Below are positions 10,724 through 21,626 of a stretch of 64,000 nucleotides of DNA, piece after piece. The notes under the pieces are model-generated. The model saw nothing but the letters and a program-made list of their open reading frames with translations, did no database searches and was not told the origin of the DNA. Both the position numbers and the translations under genes were made by a program. Position 1 is the first letter of the stretch. Every line of letters begins with the position of its first letter. The stretch is from the NCBI RefSeq assembly GCF_009696615.1, contig NZ_VULO01000011.1:1-64000 (forward strand), written 5' to 3'. Origin of the DNA: Scrofimicrobium canadense. GTDB taxonomy: Bacteria > Actinomycetota > Actinomycetes > Actinomycetales > Actinomycetaceae.

Positions 10724-11764
10724 ATGAGTACCTTCAATGTTGCGGTTGTGCCGGGTGATGGCATCGGTGTCGAGGTCACTGCTCAGGCTGTCCGTGTCCT
10801 CGAAAAGGTCCTAGCTGGTCAGGACCTTCAACTGACGTATTTCGATCTTGGGGCAGATCGTTATCTGCGTACTGGAGAGATTCTTACCGATACTGACGAA
10901 GAAGCTCTTTCCAAGCATCAGGCCATTCTTCTCGGTGCTGTAGGGGACCCGCGTGTAGCACCGGGCATATTGGAACGGGGACTTCTTTTGAAGCTCCGTT
11001 TTGACTTCGATCAATACGTCAATCTGAGACCATCAAAATACTATGCGGGAGTGGATTCTCCATTGAAAGCCCCTGAGGGTACCGACATGGTGGTGGTGCG
11101 AGAGGGAACCGAGGGCCTCTACGTGGGCAACGGTGGTGTAATCCGGGTGGGAACCCCAGGAGAAATCGCTACCGAGGTATCAATGAACACTGCTCTCGGC
11201 GTAGAGAGGGTTGTCCGCTACGCATTTGATCTTGCCGAATCAAGGGAACGAAAAAAACTCACGTTAGTCCATAAAACCAACGTGCTTGTACATGCAGGTA
11301 AGCTATGGCAGCGCTATGTGAATGAGATTTCGGCAGAGTATCCTCGGGTTGAGGTTGATTACTCCCATATTGATGCAGCAACGATTTACTTGGTGAAGGA
11401 TCCCCAACGATTTGATGTGATCGTTACCGATAATCTCTTTGGCGACATCATTACGGACGAGGCAGGTGCAATTACTGGAGGTATTGGTCTTGCAGCATCC
11501 GCTAACTTAAATCCAACGGGTACTTTCCCGTCCATGTTCGAGCCGGTTCATGGTTCAGCTCCCGATATTGCGGGACGGGGTATAGCCGATCCAATTGCTG
11601 CCATTGGATCAGTGGAGTTGTTATTGGCAAACAATGGGTATGGGGAACAAGCCGCACGCGTAGGTGCAGCTATTGAAGAAGATATGAAGTGGCGCGCCTC
11701 CAATGGGTCACCACAGCGCACAACTGTAGAGGTGGGCGACGCGATCCTCGCGCTGCTCGATTGA
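10724..11764 (+). CDS. leuB: 3-isopropylmalate dehydrogenase
   Basis: The 346-residue enzyme oxidises and decarboxylates 3-isopropylmalate in leucine synthesis, using NAD and Mg/Mn. It has [12 protein letters not shown] at the N-terminus and [19 protein letters not shown] near residue 235, with the metal-binding aspartates. The length fits the actinobacterial type. AGGAGAA lies before the ATG. It has its own promoter in the inverted repeat upstream and is followed 12 bp later by ilvE. Confidence 0.94.
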   Translation: MSTFNVAVVPGDGIGVEVTAQAVRVLEKVLAGQDLQLTYFDLGADRYLRTGEILTDTDEEALSKHQAILLGAVGDPRVAPGILERGLLLKLRFDFDQYVNLRPSKYYAGVDSPLKAPEGTDMVVVREGTEGLYVGNGGVIRVGTPGEIATEVSMNTALGVERVVRYAFDLAESRERKKLTLVHKTNVLVHAGKLWQRYVNEISAEYPRVEVDYSHIDAATIYLVKDPQRFDVIVTDNLFGDIITDEAGAITGGIGLAASANLNPTGTFPSMFEPVHGSAPDIAGRGIADPIAAIGSVELLLANNGYGEQAARVGAAIEEDMKWRASNGSPQRTTVEVGDAILALLD

Positions 11765-11776
11765 GAGGAGAAAACA

Positions 11777-12904
11777 GTGACTGAATTAGAACGTCTGGCC
11801 GAGAGCACACTACCTCCAGCCGATGAGGTGGCGGCCCTCTATCCGGTCACTGTCAATCCAACACCTGCAGATGATAGCGTGCACGCACAAGCCTTAGAAG
11901 AGCTGAAATTTGGGACAACTTTTGGCGACTATATGGGGTACGCAAAATGGACGGAAGACGAGGGGTGGCATGATCGTGCAGTTGTGCCTTACGGTCCAAT
12001 TCCGTTGGAGCCCTCCGCCGCAGTATTACACTATGGGCAAGAAATCTTTGAGGGAATGAAAGCCTACCGCTGGCAAGACGGATCGGTATGGACATTCCGT
12101 CCCGGTTTTAACGCAGCAAGATTTAACCATTCAGCCTGGCGAATGGGAATGCCACAGATTGATGTCAAAGATTTCTTGGGTGCAATCGTCCAGACAGTTC
12201 GGGCAGATGAAAGATGGGTTCCATCTTCGGAAGACTCCAGTCTTTATCTGCGGCCGTTCATGATTGCTTCGGAACCATTTCTCGGTGTGCGTTCCGCGGC
12301 TGAGTACTTATATCTCATGATTTCGACGCCAGTTGGACCGTATTTTAAAGGTGGACTGAAGCCTGTCAAGATTTGGGTAGAAACTGAGTATCATCGAGCA
12401 GCTCCTGGCGGGACAGGCACCGCAAAGACTGGCGGGAACTATGCTAATTCTCTTCTGCCTCAGTCGTTAGCAGCTAAGAAAGGCTATGCTCAAGTTTGCT
12501 ATCTTGATGCTGCAACGAATTCGCACCTGGAGGAATTGGGGGGGATGAATATCTTTGTTGTGCATGCTGACGGAAGCGTCCAAACGCCTGCCCTTGATGG
12601 GACGATCCTTGAAGGAGGCACCCGCGGAGCCATCATCCAGCTACTGGCTGATCGGAATGTGACTGTGGAGGAAACGCCGATTGCATTGGCCGATCTTATT
12701 GCCGACATACGTTTGGGTGAGGTCGTGGAACTTTTTGCGTGCGGCACTGCTGCAGTTATCACGCCGATTGGAGAAATCGCTGGTGAGGGCTTTACCGTAG
12801 CGGTGCCTGGTGGAGACCTGACATTGAGTATTCGTGAAGAGCTTTCGGGGATACAGCGCGGGATTTTGCCAGATCGCCATCACTGGATGTATCAGCTAAT
12901 TTAG
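11777..12904 (+). CDS. ilvE: Branched-chain amino acid aminotransferase (type II)
   Basis: The 375-residue PLP enzyme carries out the last step for Val, Leu and Ile using glutamate. GTGTAKTGGNYANSLLPQ contains the PLP lysine, and CYLDA followed by LEELGGMNIF is the usual downstream block. The length and the FGTTFGDYMG start fit the long, eukaryote-like type II family common in actinobacteria. The start is GTG at 11777 with GAGGAGA in front. A strong terminator follows the stop. Confidence 0.95.
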   Translation: MTELERLAESTLPPADEVAALYPVTVNPTPADDSVHAQALEELKFGTTFGDYMGYAKWTEDEGWHDRAVVPYGPIPLEPSAAVLHYGQEIFEGMKAYRWQDGSVWTFRPGFNAARFNHSAWRMGMPQIDVKDFLGAIVQTVRADERWVPSSEDSSLYLRPFMIASEPFLGVRSAAEYLYLMISTPVGPYFKGGLKPVKIWVETEYHRAAPGGTGTAKTGGNYANSLLPQSLAAKKGYAQVCYLDAATNSHLEELGGMNIFVVHADGSVQTPALDGTILEGGTRGAIIQLLADRNVTVEETPIALADLIADIRLGEVVELFACGTAAVITPIGEIAGEGFTVAVPGGDLTLSIREELSGIQRGILPDRHHWMYQLI

Positions 12905-12913
12905 TCTTTTTAT

Positions 12914-12954
12914 GCGTATAGGTGCAAGGTTGAGAAAACCTTGCGCCTATACGC
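12914..12954. terminator. Strong bidirectional terminator between ilvE and manA
   Basis: An 18-bp stem (12914-12931 with 12937-12954, one G-U pair) closes a 5-base loop between convergent genes. TTTTT lies to the left (12907-12911), but there is no clear T-run on the right. Confidence 0.8.
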
Positions 12955-12967
12955 ACGTTAAGGAAAC

Positions 12968-14146
12968 CTAGGGTACCGAGCAGGCAATGGCGTGTCCATT
13001 GCCAGACAAACGAGCTGGCCCTTCGCCATCGCTAATAAATACACATTCACCGGGCTTGAGACTATCTGTTGATTGAAGGCATTCCACACGGATATTGCCA
13101 TCTAAACATAGGACGATACGCGGTCCTAAGCTAGGCAGAGCAACCGAGTCGTCTTTTACTGTTGCGACTGACAACTCAAAGTCTTCTACTGGAGGATTGA
13201 ACCGGAGAATTCCTTCACTGGGACGTTCTGGGGCAAGGCGGACCGCTGGATGTGCATCGAATTCTCCTAGATCGAGAAGCTGGCCGCGGTCAATATGCTT
13301 GCTGGTAAGTCCGGCGCGGATGACATTATCAGAACTTGCCATTACTTCCACAGCAAAACCTGATTGGTATGAGTGGAGTGTGCCCGCAGGGAGATAAAGA
13401 GCTTCGCCTGGTGAAAGGTGAACGGGGTTCATGAGGAAGGCCACTGCAACCGCTGGGTCACCTGGGAACTGTTGATGTAAGTCTGAGACCATTTCATCAA
13501 GCAATGGGTCGGGAGATGCTCCGGCTCTTAGTCGCTCACCACAGGCCTGTCCAAAACGCACAACTTGTGCGGTGGTTGGACCTGAATCAGGGTCAAGAAG
13601 CCATGTCACAACCGGCCGCATACCTCTACCAGCTGAAAGCAAAAGTCGCCGGTTGATTTTTTGGGCAAGCGGAGCATCAAGGCTTTCCAGTAGCTCTCTC
13701 GATTTTCGACGAACGCTGAATCCAGCAAAGGCCCTGAAGTGGGTAAGAGCGTAGAGTAATTCGGGCTTATGGTTTGGATCCCTATAGGTTCTCTCAGGTG
13801 CGTTACGAGGAATACCAAGTGTTTCTTCTCTGAGGAATCCTGTTTGTGCTTGTGACCGGGACGGATGAAGCTGTAGGGATAAAGGCGCATCAGGTGCTAT
13901 GAGTTTCAATAGGTAAGGAAGCTGACAGCCGAAGGCATAGCAGGTTGATGGGCCAAGGGCACGCCGCGGATCCTTGGCTATTACTTCATCTAAGCGATCT
14001 CCATCGGCAAGGCTGGGGGCTTGAGGGTGAGCTCCAAACCATAATTCGGCAACTGGCCTTTCGCACTGCTGCTCACCTAAGAAATCTGGAATCGCCGTAA
14101 CTGACCCCCAGTCATAATGTTGGGGCCTACCTGCAAGACGATGCAT
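12968..14146 (-). CDS. manA: Mannose-6-phosphate isomerase, class I
   Basis: The 392-residue zinc enzyme interconverts mannose 6-phosphate and fructose 6-phosphate, feeding GDP-mannose and mannosylated envelope products. YDWGS at the N-terminus, LSLQLHPS and ELLYAL carry zinc ligands, and SPGEALYLPAGTLHSY is the second cupin motif. The start ATG is only 4 bp after the ilvD stop, so the two genes are coupled, although their pathways are unrelated. Confidence 0.92.
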   Translation of the reverse strand: MHRLAGRPQHYDWGSVTAIPDFLGEQQCERPVAELWFGAHPQAPSLADGDRLDEVIAKDPRRALGPSTCYAFGCQLPYLLKLIAPDAPLSLQLHPSRSQAQTGFLREETLGIPRNAPERTYRDPNHKPELLYALTHFRAFAGFSVRRKSRELLESLDAPLAQKINRRLLLSAGRGMRPVVTWLLDPDSGPTTAQVVRFGQACGERLRAGASPDPLLDEMVSDLHQQFPGDPAVAVAFLMNPVHLSPGEALYLPAGTLHSYQSGFAVEVMASSDNVIRAGLTSKHIDRGQLLDLGEFDAHPAVRLAPERPSEGILRFNPPVEDFELSVATVKDDSVALPSLGPRIVLCLDGNIRVECLQSTDSLKPGECVFISDGEGPARLSGNGHAIACSVP

Positions 14147-14150
14147 AAGG

Positions 14151-16019
14151 CTAGAGTACTTTATTCACATCGCGCGCAGCGCCTTGAGAAGCAGATAGTG
14201 CGGTCGCTGCATAGAGCTGAAGAGCTGGAGATACTACTCGATCCCGATTGACCGGAGTCCAAGGATGCTCACGAGATTCTTGCTCTTTGCGGCGTTGAGC
14301 CAAAATGTTGTCGTCAACTAGTAATTCAAGGCGGCCTTCATTCACATCAATGAGGATCTCATCGCCGTCCTCAACTAGGCCGATAAGCCCCCCAGCAGCC
14401 GCTTCGGGTGATACGTGGCCCACTGAGATTCCTGAGGTGCCTCCAGAGAAGCGCCCATCAGTGATCAGTGCGCATTGTGCGCCGAGGCCACGCCCCTTGA
14501 GGAACGACGTTGGGTAGAGCATTTCTTGCATGCCTGGCCCGCCAGCCGGTCCTTCATATCGGATTACGACCACATCGCCCGCCTGGACTGTTTTATCGAG
14601 AATCTTCTCAATAGCCTCTTCTTGACTTTCCATGACTCGCGCTTTTCCAACGAACCGGAAAAGCGCGGGGTCAACACCGGCCGACTTGATGATAGCGCCG
14701 TCCTCAGCAAGATTGCCATAGAGGACCGTGAGACCACCTGATGCCGTATATGCGTGGGCTTGATCGCGAATACAGCCATTTTCGGCATCCTGATCTAGTT
14801 CTGCCCATGTGTTGTCAGTGGAGAAAGCCTCGGTAGTACGCACATTACCGGGCGCTGCTTTGAACAGTTCAATCGCCCTTTGGCTGGCTTTTCCTCCGCG
14901 GATATCCCACTCGTCAAGCCAAGACTCTAGATCTGGCGAGTGAACAGTGTGAACTTTGGAATGCAGATGTCCTGCCCGGTTGAGTTCGCCTAGAAGCGCG
15001 GGGATACCCCCGGCGCGGTGCACGTCCTCCATGTGGTAGTCATTGTGATTAGGAGCTACTTTTGACAGACATGGGACGCTTTCTCCCGCCTGACCGATGT
15101 CTTTCAGGTCAAAATCGACGCCAGCTTCGCGGGCAATCGCCAAAATATGAAGGACAGTATTCGAACTTCCGCCCATTGCCATATCTAACGCTATGGCATT
15201 CCAAAAGGCATCTTTTGTAGCTATAGCTTTTGGAAGGACGGAGTCATCGTCCTCGTTGTAATAGCGTTGGCATAGATCAACTGAGAGACGTCCTGCCTCT
15301 TCGAAAAGTGCTTTGCGTGCAACATGTGTCGCCAGGGTGGAACCGTTACCTGGAAGCGAAAGACCTAGCGCCTCAGTAAGGCAATTCATCGAGTTTGCGG
15401 TGAACATACCCGAACATGATCCACACGTTGGACACGCAGCTTTTTCGAGCGCAAGTAACTCTGAATCGGAAATATCATCGTTGGCTGTTGCATTCATAAC
15501 AGTGATGAGATTGCCGTGCCCGGCAGTGGAGGGGCCGACGATAGCATCAGCGGGAATATCCTTTCCAGCTTCCATCGGGCCGCCAGAGACAAAAACGCAT
15601 GGGATATTAAGTCGCATGGCAGCGAGCAGCATTCCAGGAGTGATCTTGTCGCAGTTCGAAATACATACCATTGCGTCAGCGCAGTGAGCATTGACCATGT
15701 ATTCTACCGAATCGGCAATTAGTTCGCGGGAAGGAAGAGAATACAGCATCCCACCATGCCCCATGGCAATACCGTCATCTACAGCGATCGTGTTAAATTC
15801 TTTCGCTACACCGCCCGCACTTTTAATGGAATCGGCGACCAACTTTCCCATATTGCGTAGATGGACATGACCAGGCACAAACTCGGTGAAGGAGTTGACG
15901 ACCGCGATAATAGGTTTACCAAAATCGTCATCAGTCATGCCGGTTGCTCGCCAAAGCGAGCGGGCTCCGGCCATGTTCCGTCCGCCCGTAGATGTCGCTG
16001 AGCGCAGTGGTTTAGGCAT
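14151..16019 (-). CDS. ilvD: Dihydroxy-acid dehydratase
   Basis: The enzyme dehydrates 2,3-dihydroxyisovalerate to 2-oxoisovalerate (and the Ile homologue) with an Fe-S cluster. I use the ATG at 16019 ([20 protein letters not shown], 622 residues), which has GGAGGGG at ideal distance; the open frame continues eight codons upstream. Cluster cysteines lie in [11 protein letters not shown] and [18 protein letters not shown]. The end [21 protein letters not shown] is typical. The gene is separated from ilvBNC by manA and leuB-ilvE and lies on the opposite strand, divergent from lplA. Confidence 0.95.
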   Translation of the reverse strand: MPKPLRSATSTGGRNMAGARSLWRATGMTDDDFGKPIIAVVNSFTEFVPGHVHLRNMGKLVADSIKSAGGVAKEFNTIAVDDGIAMGHGGMLYSLPSRELIADSVEYMVNAHCADAMVCISNCDKITPGMLLAAMRLNIPCVFVSGGPMEAGKDIPADAIVGPSTAGHGNLITVMNATANDDISDSELLALEKAACPTCGSCSGMFTANSMNCLTEALGLSLPGNGSTLATHVARKALFEEAGRLSVDLCQRYYNEDDDSVLPKAIATKDAFWNAIALDMAMGGSSNTVLHILAIAREAGVDFDLKDIGQAGESVPCLSKVAPNHNDYHMEDVHRAGGIPALLGELNRAGHLHSKVHTVHSPDLESWLDEWDIRGGKASQRAIELFKAAPGNVRTTEAFSTDNTWAELDQDAENGCIRDQAHAYTASGGLTVLYGNLAEDGAIIKSAGVDPALFRFVGKARVMESQEEAIEKILDKTVQAGDVVVIRYEGPAGGPGMQEMLYPTSFLKGRGLGAQCALITDGRFSGGTSGISVGHVSPEAAAGGLIGLVEDGDEILIDVNEGRLELLVDDNILAQRRKEQESREHPWTPVNRDRVVSPALQLYAATALSASQGAARDVNKVL

Positions 16020-16134
16020 CGTCCCCTCCAGATAGGTCGTCACGTCATATTACCGCGGGGCTGCGACATGTAGCAGTGATGACCATCATGGACAAGGGGA
16101 GCAAATCGTCTAATAATAGAGGCATAATCATGTT

Positions 16135-17184
16135 ATGCATGGTGAATACAAAGTTCCTGGCGGCAAACTTGTATCTGTTGACGTTGAAGTCGATGGCAAT
16201 GACTTAGGTGAAGTGCGCATATCAGGTGATTTTTTCGCTGAACCTGACGACATCATAGAACGATTTGGCCAGGCACTATCCGGTATCCCCAAGGATTCTG
16301 GGAGCACTGACATTGCGAAAAGACTTCACTCGATTATGCGCGAGGGAGACGAACTCCTAGGAGTAAGCCCGGAGGCTATCGGTGTAGCGGTACGACGGGC
16401 CTTGGGCCAGGCGATTAGCTGGGATGACTTAGAAATGGAAGTGATACACGGGCCTGCCGTTGCGCCGGTAGTCAATGTTGCACTTGATGAGTCCCTTGTT
16501 GCCTCGGTGGCATCGGGCCAGCGCAAGCCCTTCTTGCGATTCTGGGAGTGGAATGGTCCGCAAATTGTCATCGGTTCGTTCCAATCCTATGAAAATGAAA
16601 TCAATCAAGAGGGGATCGATAAACACAGCATTACCGTTTCTCGCCGCATATCAGGTGGGGGAGCGATGTTTATGGAGCCGGGTAACTGCATCACCTATTC
16701 GCTGGTAGTGCCTATTGCCCTCGTCGATGGCATGAGCTTTGAACAGTCCTATCCTTTCCTAGATGAATGGGTGATGGAGGCGCTGACAAAGGTTGGCATT
16801 AAGGCAAAGTATGTTCCTCTCAATGACATCGCATCTGAGCAAGGAAAAATCGCCGGAGCTGCACAAAAGCGGTTTGCAAATGGGTACATGCTTCACCACG
16901 TGACGATGGCGTATGACATTGATGCGATCAAAATGAATGAGTGTTTGCGGATTGGCAAGGAGAAAATCCGAGATAAAGGTCTGCGTTCAGCTGTGAAAAG
17001 AGTAGACCCAATGCGTGCGCAAACGGGACTGTCTCGCGGAGAAATCATATCCAGGTTCAAAGACAGCTTTACGGAAAGATATCAGGCGACTACCGGTCAC
17101 CTAACGGAAGAAGACCTGCGCGTTGCAGACCGCCTCGTGCAGAAGAAATTTTCGGACCCAGCTTGGATACATAGAATTCCTTAG
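16135..17184 (+). CDS. lplA: Lipoate-protein ligase A family protein
   Basis: The 349-residue protein is predicted to attach lipoate (or octanoate) to E2/H-protein domains. The first 90 residues or so resemble the small C-terminal accessory domain of LplA (MHGEYKVPGGKLVSVDVEVDG). The catalytic BPL_LplA domain follows, with VIGSFQSYENEIN, RRISGGGAMFMEPGN and GKIAGAAQKR (lipoyl-AMP lysine region). The accessory domain is therefore at the N-terminus, a circularly permuted order relative to E. coli LplA. No good ribosome site precedes the ATG; translation may start at or near the 5' end of the message. Confidence 0.85.
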   Translation: MHGEYKVPGGKLVSVDVEVDGNDLGEVRISGDFFAEPDDIIERFGQALSGIPKDSGSTDIAKRLHSIMREGDELLGVSPEAIGVAVRRALGQAISWDDLEMEVIHGPAVAPVVNVALDESLVASVASGQRKPFLRFWEWNGPQIVIGSFQSYENEINQEGIDKHSITVSRRISGGGAMFMEPGNCITYSLVVPIALVDGMSFEQSYPFLDEWVMEALTKVGIKAKYVPLNDIASEQGKIAGAAQKRFANGYMLHHVTMAYDIDAIKMNECLRIGKEKIRDKGLRSAVKRVDPMRAQTGLSRGEIISRFKDSFTERYQATTGHLTEEDLRVADRLVQKKFSDPAWIHRIP

Positions 17185-17232
17185 GGTCCTTTTCGGAACG
17201 TGACTTGGTCAGTATTGACCTAGGCTAGGGCC

Positions 17233-17616
17233 ATGCGCACCATAGTAAATATCATTTGGGTGATCCTAGGAGGCTTCTGGCTCTTCCTAGGCTACGTACT
17301 TGCAGGCGTTCTGGCCTGTATTTTTATCATCACTATTCCCGTGGGTGTGGCGGCTTTCCGAATGGCCGCATATGTTCTTTGGCCATTTGGTCGTACTGTT
17401 GTGCGGCAACCAGGTGCGGGAGCTGGCTCGTCACTCATGAACGCCATCTGGTTTATCATCGCAGGATGGTGGCTTTGCGTGGTGCACTTCATCACCGCGA
17501 TTGCCCAGGCAATCACGATAGTTGGAATATTGGACGCAATCGTCAACATTAAGATGATCCCGGTGACAGCTTTCCCCTTTGGGAAGATGATCGTTGACAC
17601 AAGAAATACCCCCTAG
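17233..17616 (+). CDS. YccF-domain membrane protein
   Basis: The 127-residue protein has two copies of the YccF pattern (IIWVILGGFWLFLGYVLAG and AIWFIIAGWWLCVVHFITA). Each is followed by a conserved IPVGVAAFRMA or IPVTAFPFGKM segment, giving about four membrane spans. The family is widespread and of unknown function. It ends 5 bp before the GH3 lipoprotein gene. Confidence 0.85.
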   Translation: MRTIVNIIWVILGGFWLFLGYVLAGVLACIFIITIPVGVAAFRMAAYVLWPFGRTVVRQPGAGAGSSLMNAIWFIIAGWWLCVVHFITAIAQAITIVGILDAIVNIKMIPVTAFPFGKMIVDTRNTP

Positions 17617-17621
17617 TTGAG

Positions 17622-18773
17622 ATGAAGCGCGTATTTTGTGGAACTATGGTTGGGCTGCTGGTGTTCTCGGGGTGTTCTGAGAGTGCCTCTTCGACGCAGT
17701 CTTCAGTAGAATCCTCCGAGAAACCCATCGTGCAGAGCGGTGAAACGACTGATATTAGTGATCCATTCGATGAGTACTGGGAGAATCTGACACCTCGACA
17801 GCAAGTCGCATCAGTATTCATGTTTCACTATCCAGGAACTGATGGTGACGCCATCCGAGGTTTTCTTGAAGAAATTCAACCCGCTGGGGTGATCTTGATG
17901 GGGGACAACATCCCAGATGAAGAGGATATTGTCGCCACCATGGTGGATTCGTGGCAAAAGACTGTTGACCTCCCCTTTTTAGTAGGAATTGATCAAGAAG
18001 GAGGAGTGGTGAGCAGGATCGATTCAGATCCTGCTCCCGGAGCTCTTGAACTACAAGATGGTCCCCCGGAACTAATAGAAGAGGCTTTTCGTGACCGTGG
18101 ACGCCGCCTCCGCCAGCTAGGAATCAACCTTAACTTCGGCATAATTGCCGACCACACTGATGACCCCCACTCCTTTATTTACGATCGAATACTGGGAACT
18201 ACTCCAGCCCTTGCTGCCCGAGGCGTTGAAGCCGCGATAAAGGGAGAGCACGGTTTGGTGTACTCGACGCTCAAACATTTTCCCGATCACGGCGCGGCCC
18301 CTGGAGATTCACATACCATGCTCCCTAGTACGGACATATCACTTGAACAATGGTTGAGTAGTGGCGCGCTTCCCTTTGAAGCAGGCATAAAAGCGGGAGT
18401 TGAATTGATTATGACAGGTCATCTGCGGTATCAATCAATCGACGAAATTCCTGTATCGATGTCGAAAAAATGGAATGACATTCTTCGCGACGACTTAGGA
18501 TTCGACGGCGTCATTGTCACTGACTCGATGCTCATGTTAGAAGGAAGCGATGAATATCCGGATACCGTAGCTAATGATGTAGCTGCTCTTGAGTCAGGGG
18601 CAAGCCTAGTATTGGATCTTTCTGGCCTTGATGGTGACGACGTTAATCGCCATGCTCATGCCGTTATTGATGGCGTATTGGATGCGATTGATACAGGTCT
18701 CCTCGACAAGGATACTGTGCGTGATGCTTCGAAGAGAGTGTGGAAACTTCGCCACAAGCTTCTTGAGAAATGA
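17622..18773 (+). CDS. GH3 (NagZ-like) lipoprotein
   Basis: The 383-residue protein starts with a lipoprotein signal peptide; the lipobox LVFSGC puts the modified Cys at about residue 18. It then has a glycoside hydrolase family 3 N-terminal barrel. PFLVGIDQEGGVVSRID, STLKHFPDHGAAPGDSH and MTGHLRY with VIVTDSM match NagZ-type beta-N-acetylglucosaminidases. The DSH triad is intact, but KHFPDHG has Asp where KHFPGHG is usual. Its predicted place is the outer face of the membrane, where it would trim cell-wall or glycoprotein GlcNAc. Confidence 0.82.
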   Translation: MKRVFCGTMVGLLVFSGCSESASSTQSSVESSEKPIVQSGETTDISDPFDEYWENLTPRQQVASVFMFHYPGTDGDAIRGFLEEIQPAGVILMGDNIPDEEDIVATMVDSWQKTVDLPFLVGIDQEGGVVSRIDSDPAPGALELQDGPPELIEEAFRDRGRRLRQLGINLNFGIIADHTDDPHSFIYDRILGTTPALAARGVEAAIKGEHGLVYSTLKHFPDHGAAPGDSHTMLPSTDISLEQWLSSGALPFEAGIKAGVELIMTGHLRYQSIDEIPVSMSKKWNDILRDDLGFDGVIVTDSMLMLEGSDEYPDTVANDVAALESGASLVLDLSGLDGDDVNRHAHAVIDGVLDAIDTGLLDKDTVRDASKRVWKLRHKLLEK

Positions 18774-18862
18774 AGTGGCTGCCCCACATCTTGAGACACA
18801 TTATGAATATGTATCCATCTATGCGCATACTTGGGGGCAGTACATGAGGAAAGCGAGAAAGT

Positions 18863-19810
18863 ATGCGCAAAGTAACTGTGGCGCTGTCAGCACTGTCGAT
18901 AACCGCACTGGCGCTGGCAGGCTGTTCTGACCCAGATTCGAAAACTGAGACTCCTGCCAGTCAAGAGACCACTCAATCCCAGGGAGCTGCCAGTAGCGAT
19001 TCTGCAGAAGGATTCGACTTTTCCAAACTTGATCCTGTTGACGAAATAGTCGCTTTGGTACCAGAAAACGTCAAGGACGCGGGAATTCTGCGTAATGGCG
19101 CATCCACTGATTATCCACCAGGGGAGTTCCGTGCAGAAGATGGACAGACGCCAGTGGGATACGATATCGACATCGTTAAGGCAATCGCTCTTGTCATGGG
19201 ATTAGAAGACGGTACCACCACACACGCAGAGTTCCCCACGATTATTCCTGCATTAGGTACAAAGTTTGATGTTGGCGCGTCCTCTTTCACTATTACGCCT
19301 GAGCGCCTGGAACAGACCAATATGGTTTCCTATCTTAACGTGGGGTCGTCTTATGCAGTGGCCGCAGGGAATCCTCAAGGATTCGATCCTGCAGACCCAT
19401 GTGGAGCGGTCATTGGCGTTCAGAATGGTACATTCCAATTCGACTACATCAACGAGCTGTCAGAAAAGTGTGTGGCCGATGGTAAGAAGGCTATTGACGT
19501 CAAGCCTCACGATCTACAAAGCGATGTGACCACTAAGGTTGTAGGCGGACAATACGATGCCACATTCGCAGATTCTCCAGTAGCAGGTTACGCAGTAGTA
19601 CAAACCGGTGGCCAGGTAGAGGTGATTGGCGAAAGTATCGAATCAGCGCCGCAAGGTATCGTCGTGAAAAAGGAAGATGCTGAGCTGGCTGCCGCTGTAC
19701 AGGCTGCCCTGCAATACCTGATGGATGAGGGCTACTTTGAAGAGATCCTCGCAGTGTACGGCGCCCAAGACTCGGCATTGCCGAAGGCAGAAGTAAACCC
19801 GAAGGTCTGA
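18863..19810 (+). CDS. Amino acid ABC transporter, substrate-binding lipoprotein
   Basis: The 315-residue protein has a signal peptide with lipobox ALAGC (Cys about residue 21) and a Ser/Thr/Gln-rich linker. A family 3 solute-binding domain follows (YPPGEFRAEDGQTPVGYDIDI, DVGASSFTITPERLEQTNMVSY). This places it outside the membrane as the receptor of the downstream permease. The G-Y-D-I-D-I core and the family 3 type suggest a polar amino acid ligand. GAGGAAAG precedes the ATG. Confidence 0.92.
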   Translation: MRKVTVALSALSITALALAGCSDPDSKTETPASQETTQSQGAASSDSAEGFDFSKLDPVDEIVALVPENVKDAGILRNGASTDYPPGEFRAEDGQTPVGYDIDIVKAIALVMGLEDGTTTHAEFPTIIPALGTKFDVGASSFTITPERLEQTNMVSYLNVGSSYAVAAGNPQGFDPADPCGAVIGVQNGTFQFDYINELSEKCVADGKKAIDVKPHDLQSDVTTKVVGGQYDATFADSPVAGYAVVQTGGQVEVIGESIESAPQGIVVKKEDAELAAAVQAALQYLMDEGYFEEILAVYGAQDSALPKAEVNPKV

Positions 19811-19817
19811 TCCTCAT

Positions 19818-20771
19818 ATGTCACATGCGGTACGACCCGATTCTGTTGAACTGATCCATGCGCGCCCGGTACCGAAGCCGGGCCGCTGGGTATCCGCTAT
19901 CATCGTGGCGGTAATTGTTGCGATGATGGTTAACTCTTTAGTAACCAACCCGAATTTCAATTGGCCTGTTGTGTGGGAGTGGCTTTTCTCCCGCACAATT
20001 ATGATCGGCGTGGGGTATACACTTTTGCTCACAGTCCTGGCGATGGTTATTGGCACGATACTGGCGCTTACTATGGCAGTGATGCGGCAATCGCCCAACC
20101 CCATCCTTAGTGGCGTTGCATGGGCCTACATATGGTTCTTCCGGGGAACTCCGGTATATACACAGTTGATATTTTGGTCATTGCTACCGGTTCTCTATCC
20201 CCAACTATCTTTAGGTATTCCTTTTGGGGCTGAATTTGTAACTTTCCAGACCTCTGCAGTGCTGTCAGTGTTTTGGATGGCAGCACTAGGGCTGGGCTTC
20301 AATGAGGGAGCCTATCTAGCAGAGATTATTAGAGCTGGCCTTAATGCAGTCGACAAGGGACAATGGGAGGCCGCTACTGCCTTAGGCATGTCGCGCGGAC
20401 AAATCATGTGGAGGATAGTGCTTCCTCAAGCAATGAGAGTTATAATCCCTCCCCTCGGCAACGAAACCATCTCGATGCTCAAAACTACATCACTGGTGGC
20501 TGCGATCCCCTTTACCCTCGAGCTGACCTTTGCAGCAAGCACTAAAGGAAACCAACTTTTCTTACCGATTCCGCTCCTTATTTGTGCTGCAATCTGGTAT
20601 TTGGTGATTACGTCTATTCTCATGGTCATCCAACACTACATAGAGGCCTATTTTGGTCGAGGGTTTGATGGGAAAGAATCATCAAGAGAAGACTGGGTTG
20701 AAGCTCGGCGCCAAGCTCTTTTGGCTCAGGACCCGCCCACTATCGATCCAAGTTTGGAGGCCAGACCGTGA
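19818..20771 (+). CDS. Amino acid ABC transporter permease
   Basis: The 317-residue HisM/GlnP-type permease has about six hydrophobic segments. The EAA loop that contacts the ATPase reads [22 protein letters not shown] (about residues 178-199). [12 protein letters not shown] is a family hallmark. The N-terminal 25 residues and the C-terminal 40 are cytoplasmic. It starts 7 bp after the binding-protein gene and overlaps the ATPase gene by 4 bp. Confidence 0.93.
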   Translation: MSHAVRPDSVELIHARPVPKPGRWVSAIIVAVIVAMMVNSLVTNPNFNWPVVWEWLFSRTIMIGVGYTLLLTVLAMVIGTILALTMAVMRQSPNPILSGVAWAYIWFFRGTPVYTQLIFWSLLPVLYPQLSLGIPFGAEFVTFQTSAVLSVFWMAALGLGFNEGAYLAEIIRAGLNAVDKGQWEAATALGMSRGQIMWRIVLPQAMRVIIPPLGNETISMLKTTSLVAAIPFTLELTFAASTKGNQLFLPIPLLICAAIWYLVITSILMVIQHYIEAYFGRGFDGKESSREDWVEARRQALLAQDPPTIDPSLEARP

Positions 20772-21532
20772 CGGATCTGATGGTACGCGTTAAAGACGTT
20801 CATAAATATTTTGGGAACTTGCACGTCCTTCGAGGAGTGAGCCTCGACGTTAAGCCCAGTGATGTTTGTGTAATCTTGGGGCCTTCGGGCTCCGGCAAAT
20901 CCACGTTGCTTCGGTGCATTAATCAGTTGGAAGAAATATCGGCAGGGCGAATATTTGTTGAGGGAGAGCTCCAAGGGTACCGTGAAGAAAATGGTCGACT
21001 CTACGATTTACCTGACAAAGCAATTGCGCGACAGCGTTCCCGCATTGGCATGGTCTTCCAGCGTTTTAATCTCTTCCCCCATAGGACGGCTCTGGAAAAT
21101 GTGATGGAGGCTCCCCTTCGCGTAAAGAAAATACCGAAGAAAAAAGCGGAAGCACTTGGTCTAGAGCTCTTAGACAGGGTCGGGCTTCTTGAACGCGCGG
21201 GGCACTATCCGTCTCAGCTTTCAGGAGGGCAACAGCAACGTGTGGCGATTGCCCGTGCACTAGCCATGGAGCCCGATGTGATGCTCTTTGATGAGCCGAC
21301 TTCAGCCCTTGACCCGGAGCTGGTTGGGGAAGTTCTCGGCGTGATTAAAGATCTGGCGTCGTCTGGTATGACAATGGTTGTAGTGACGCACGAGGTTGGA
21401 TTCGCTCGTGAAGTTGCCGATGAAGTGGTGTTCATGGATGACGGCATTATTGTAGAACGAGGTTCCCCCACTCAGGTTATAGATAATTCTCAGGAGAGGC
21501 GCACACAGGAGTTCTTTTCGAAAGTGCTATAG
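20768..21532 (+). CDS. Amino acid ABC transporter ATPase (GlnQ-like)
   Basis: The 254-residue ATPase has Walker [10 protein letters not shown] (residues 38-46), Q-loop [10 protein letters not shown], signature LSGGQQQR, Walker [14 protein letters not shown] and switch His in VVTHEVGFA. It is complete. The GTG start overlaps the permease stop by 4 bp, so the three genes form one transcription unit. Confidence 0.95.
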   Translation: MTDLMVRVKDVHKYFGNLHVLRGVSLDVKPSDVCVILGPSGSGKSTLLRCINQLEEISAGRIFVEGELQGYREENGRLYDLPDKAIARQRSRIGMVFQRFNLFPHRTALENVMEAPLRVKKIPKKKAEALGLELLDRVGLLERAGHYPSQLSGGQQQRVAIARALAMEPDVMLFDEPTSALDPELVGEVLGVIKDLASSGMTMVVVTHEVGFAREVADEVVFMDDGIIVERGSPTQVIDNSQERRTQEFFSKVL

Positions 21533-21626
21533 GGCGTTCCGAGCCATAGAAAGTGCACCCATGTGTAGCTGATAGCGATCTCACTCTAGCTGTTGCGCAC
21601 CATAGTGTTGGCTCATCCCCTAAAGT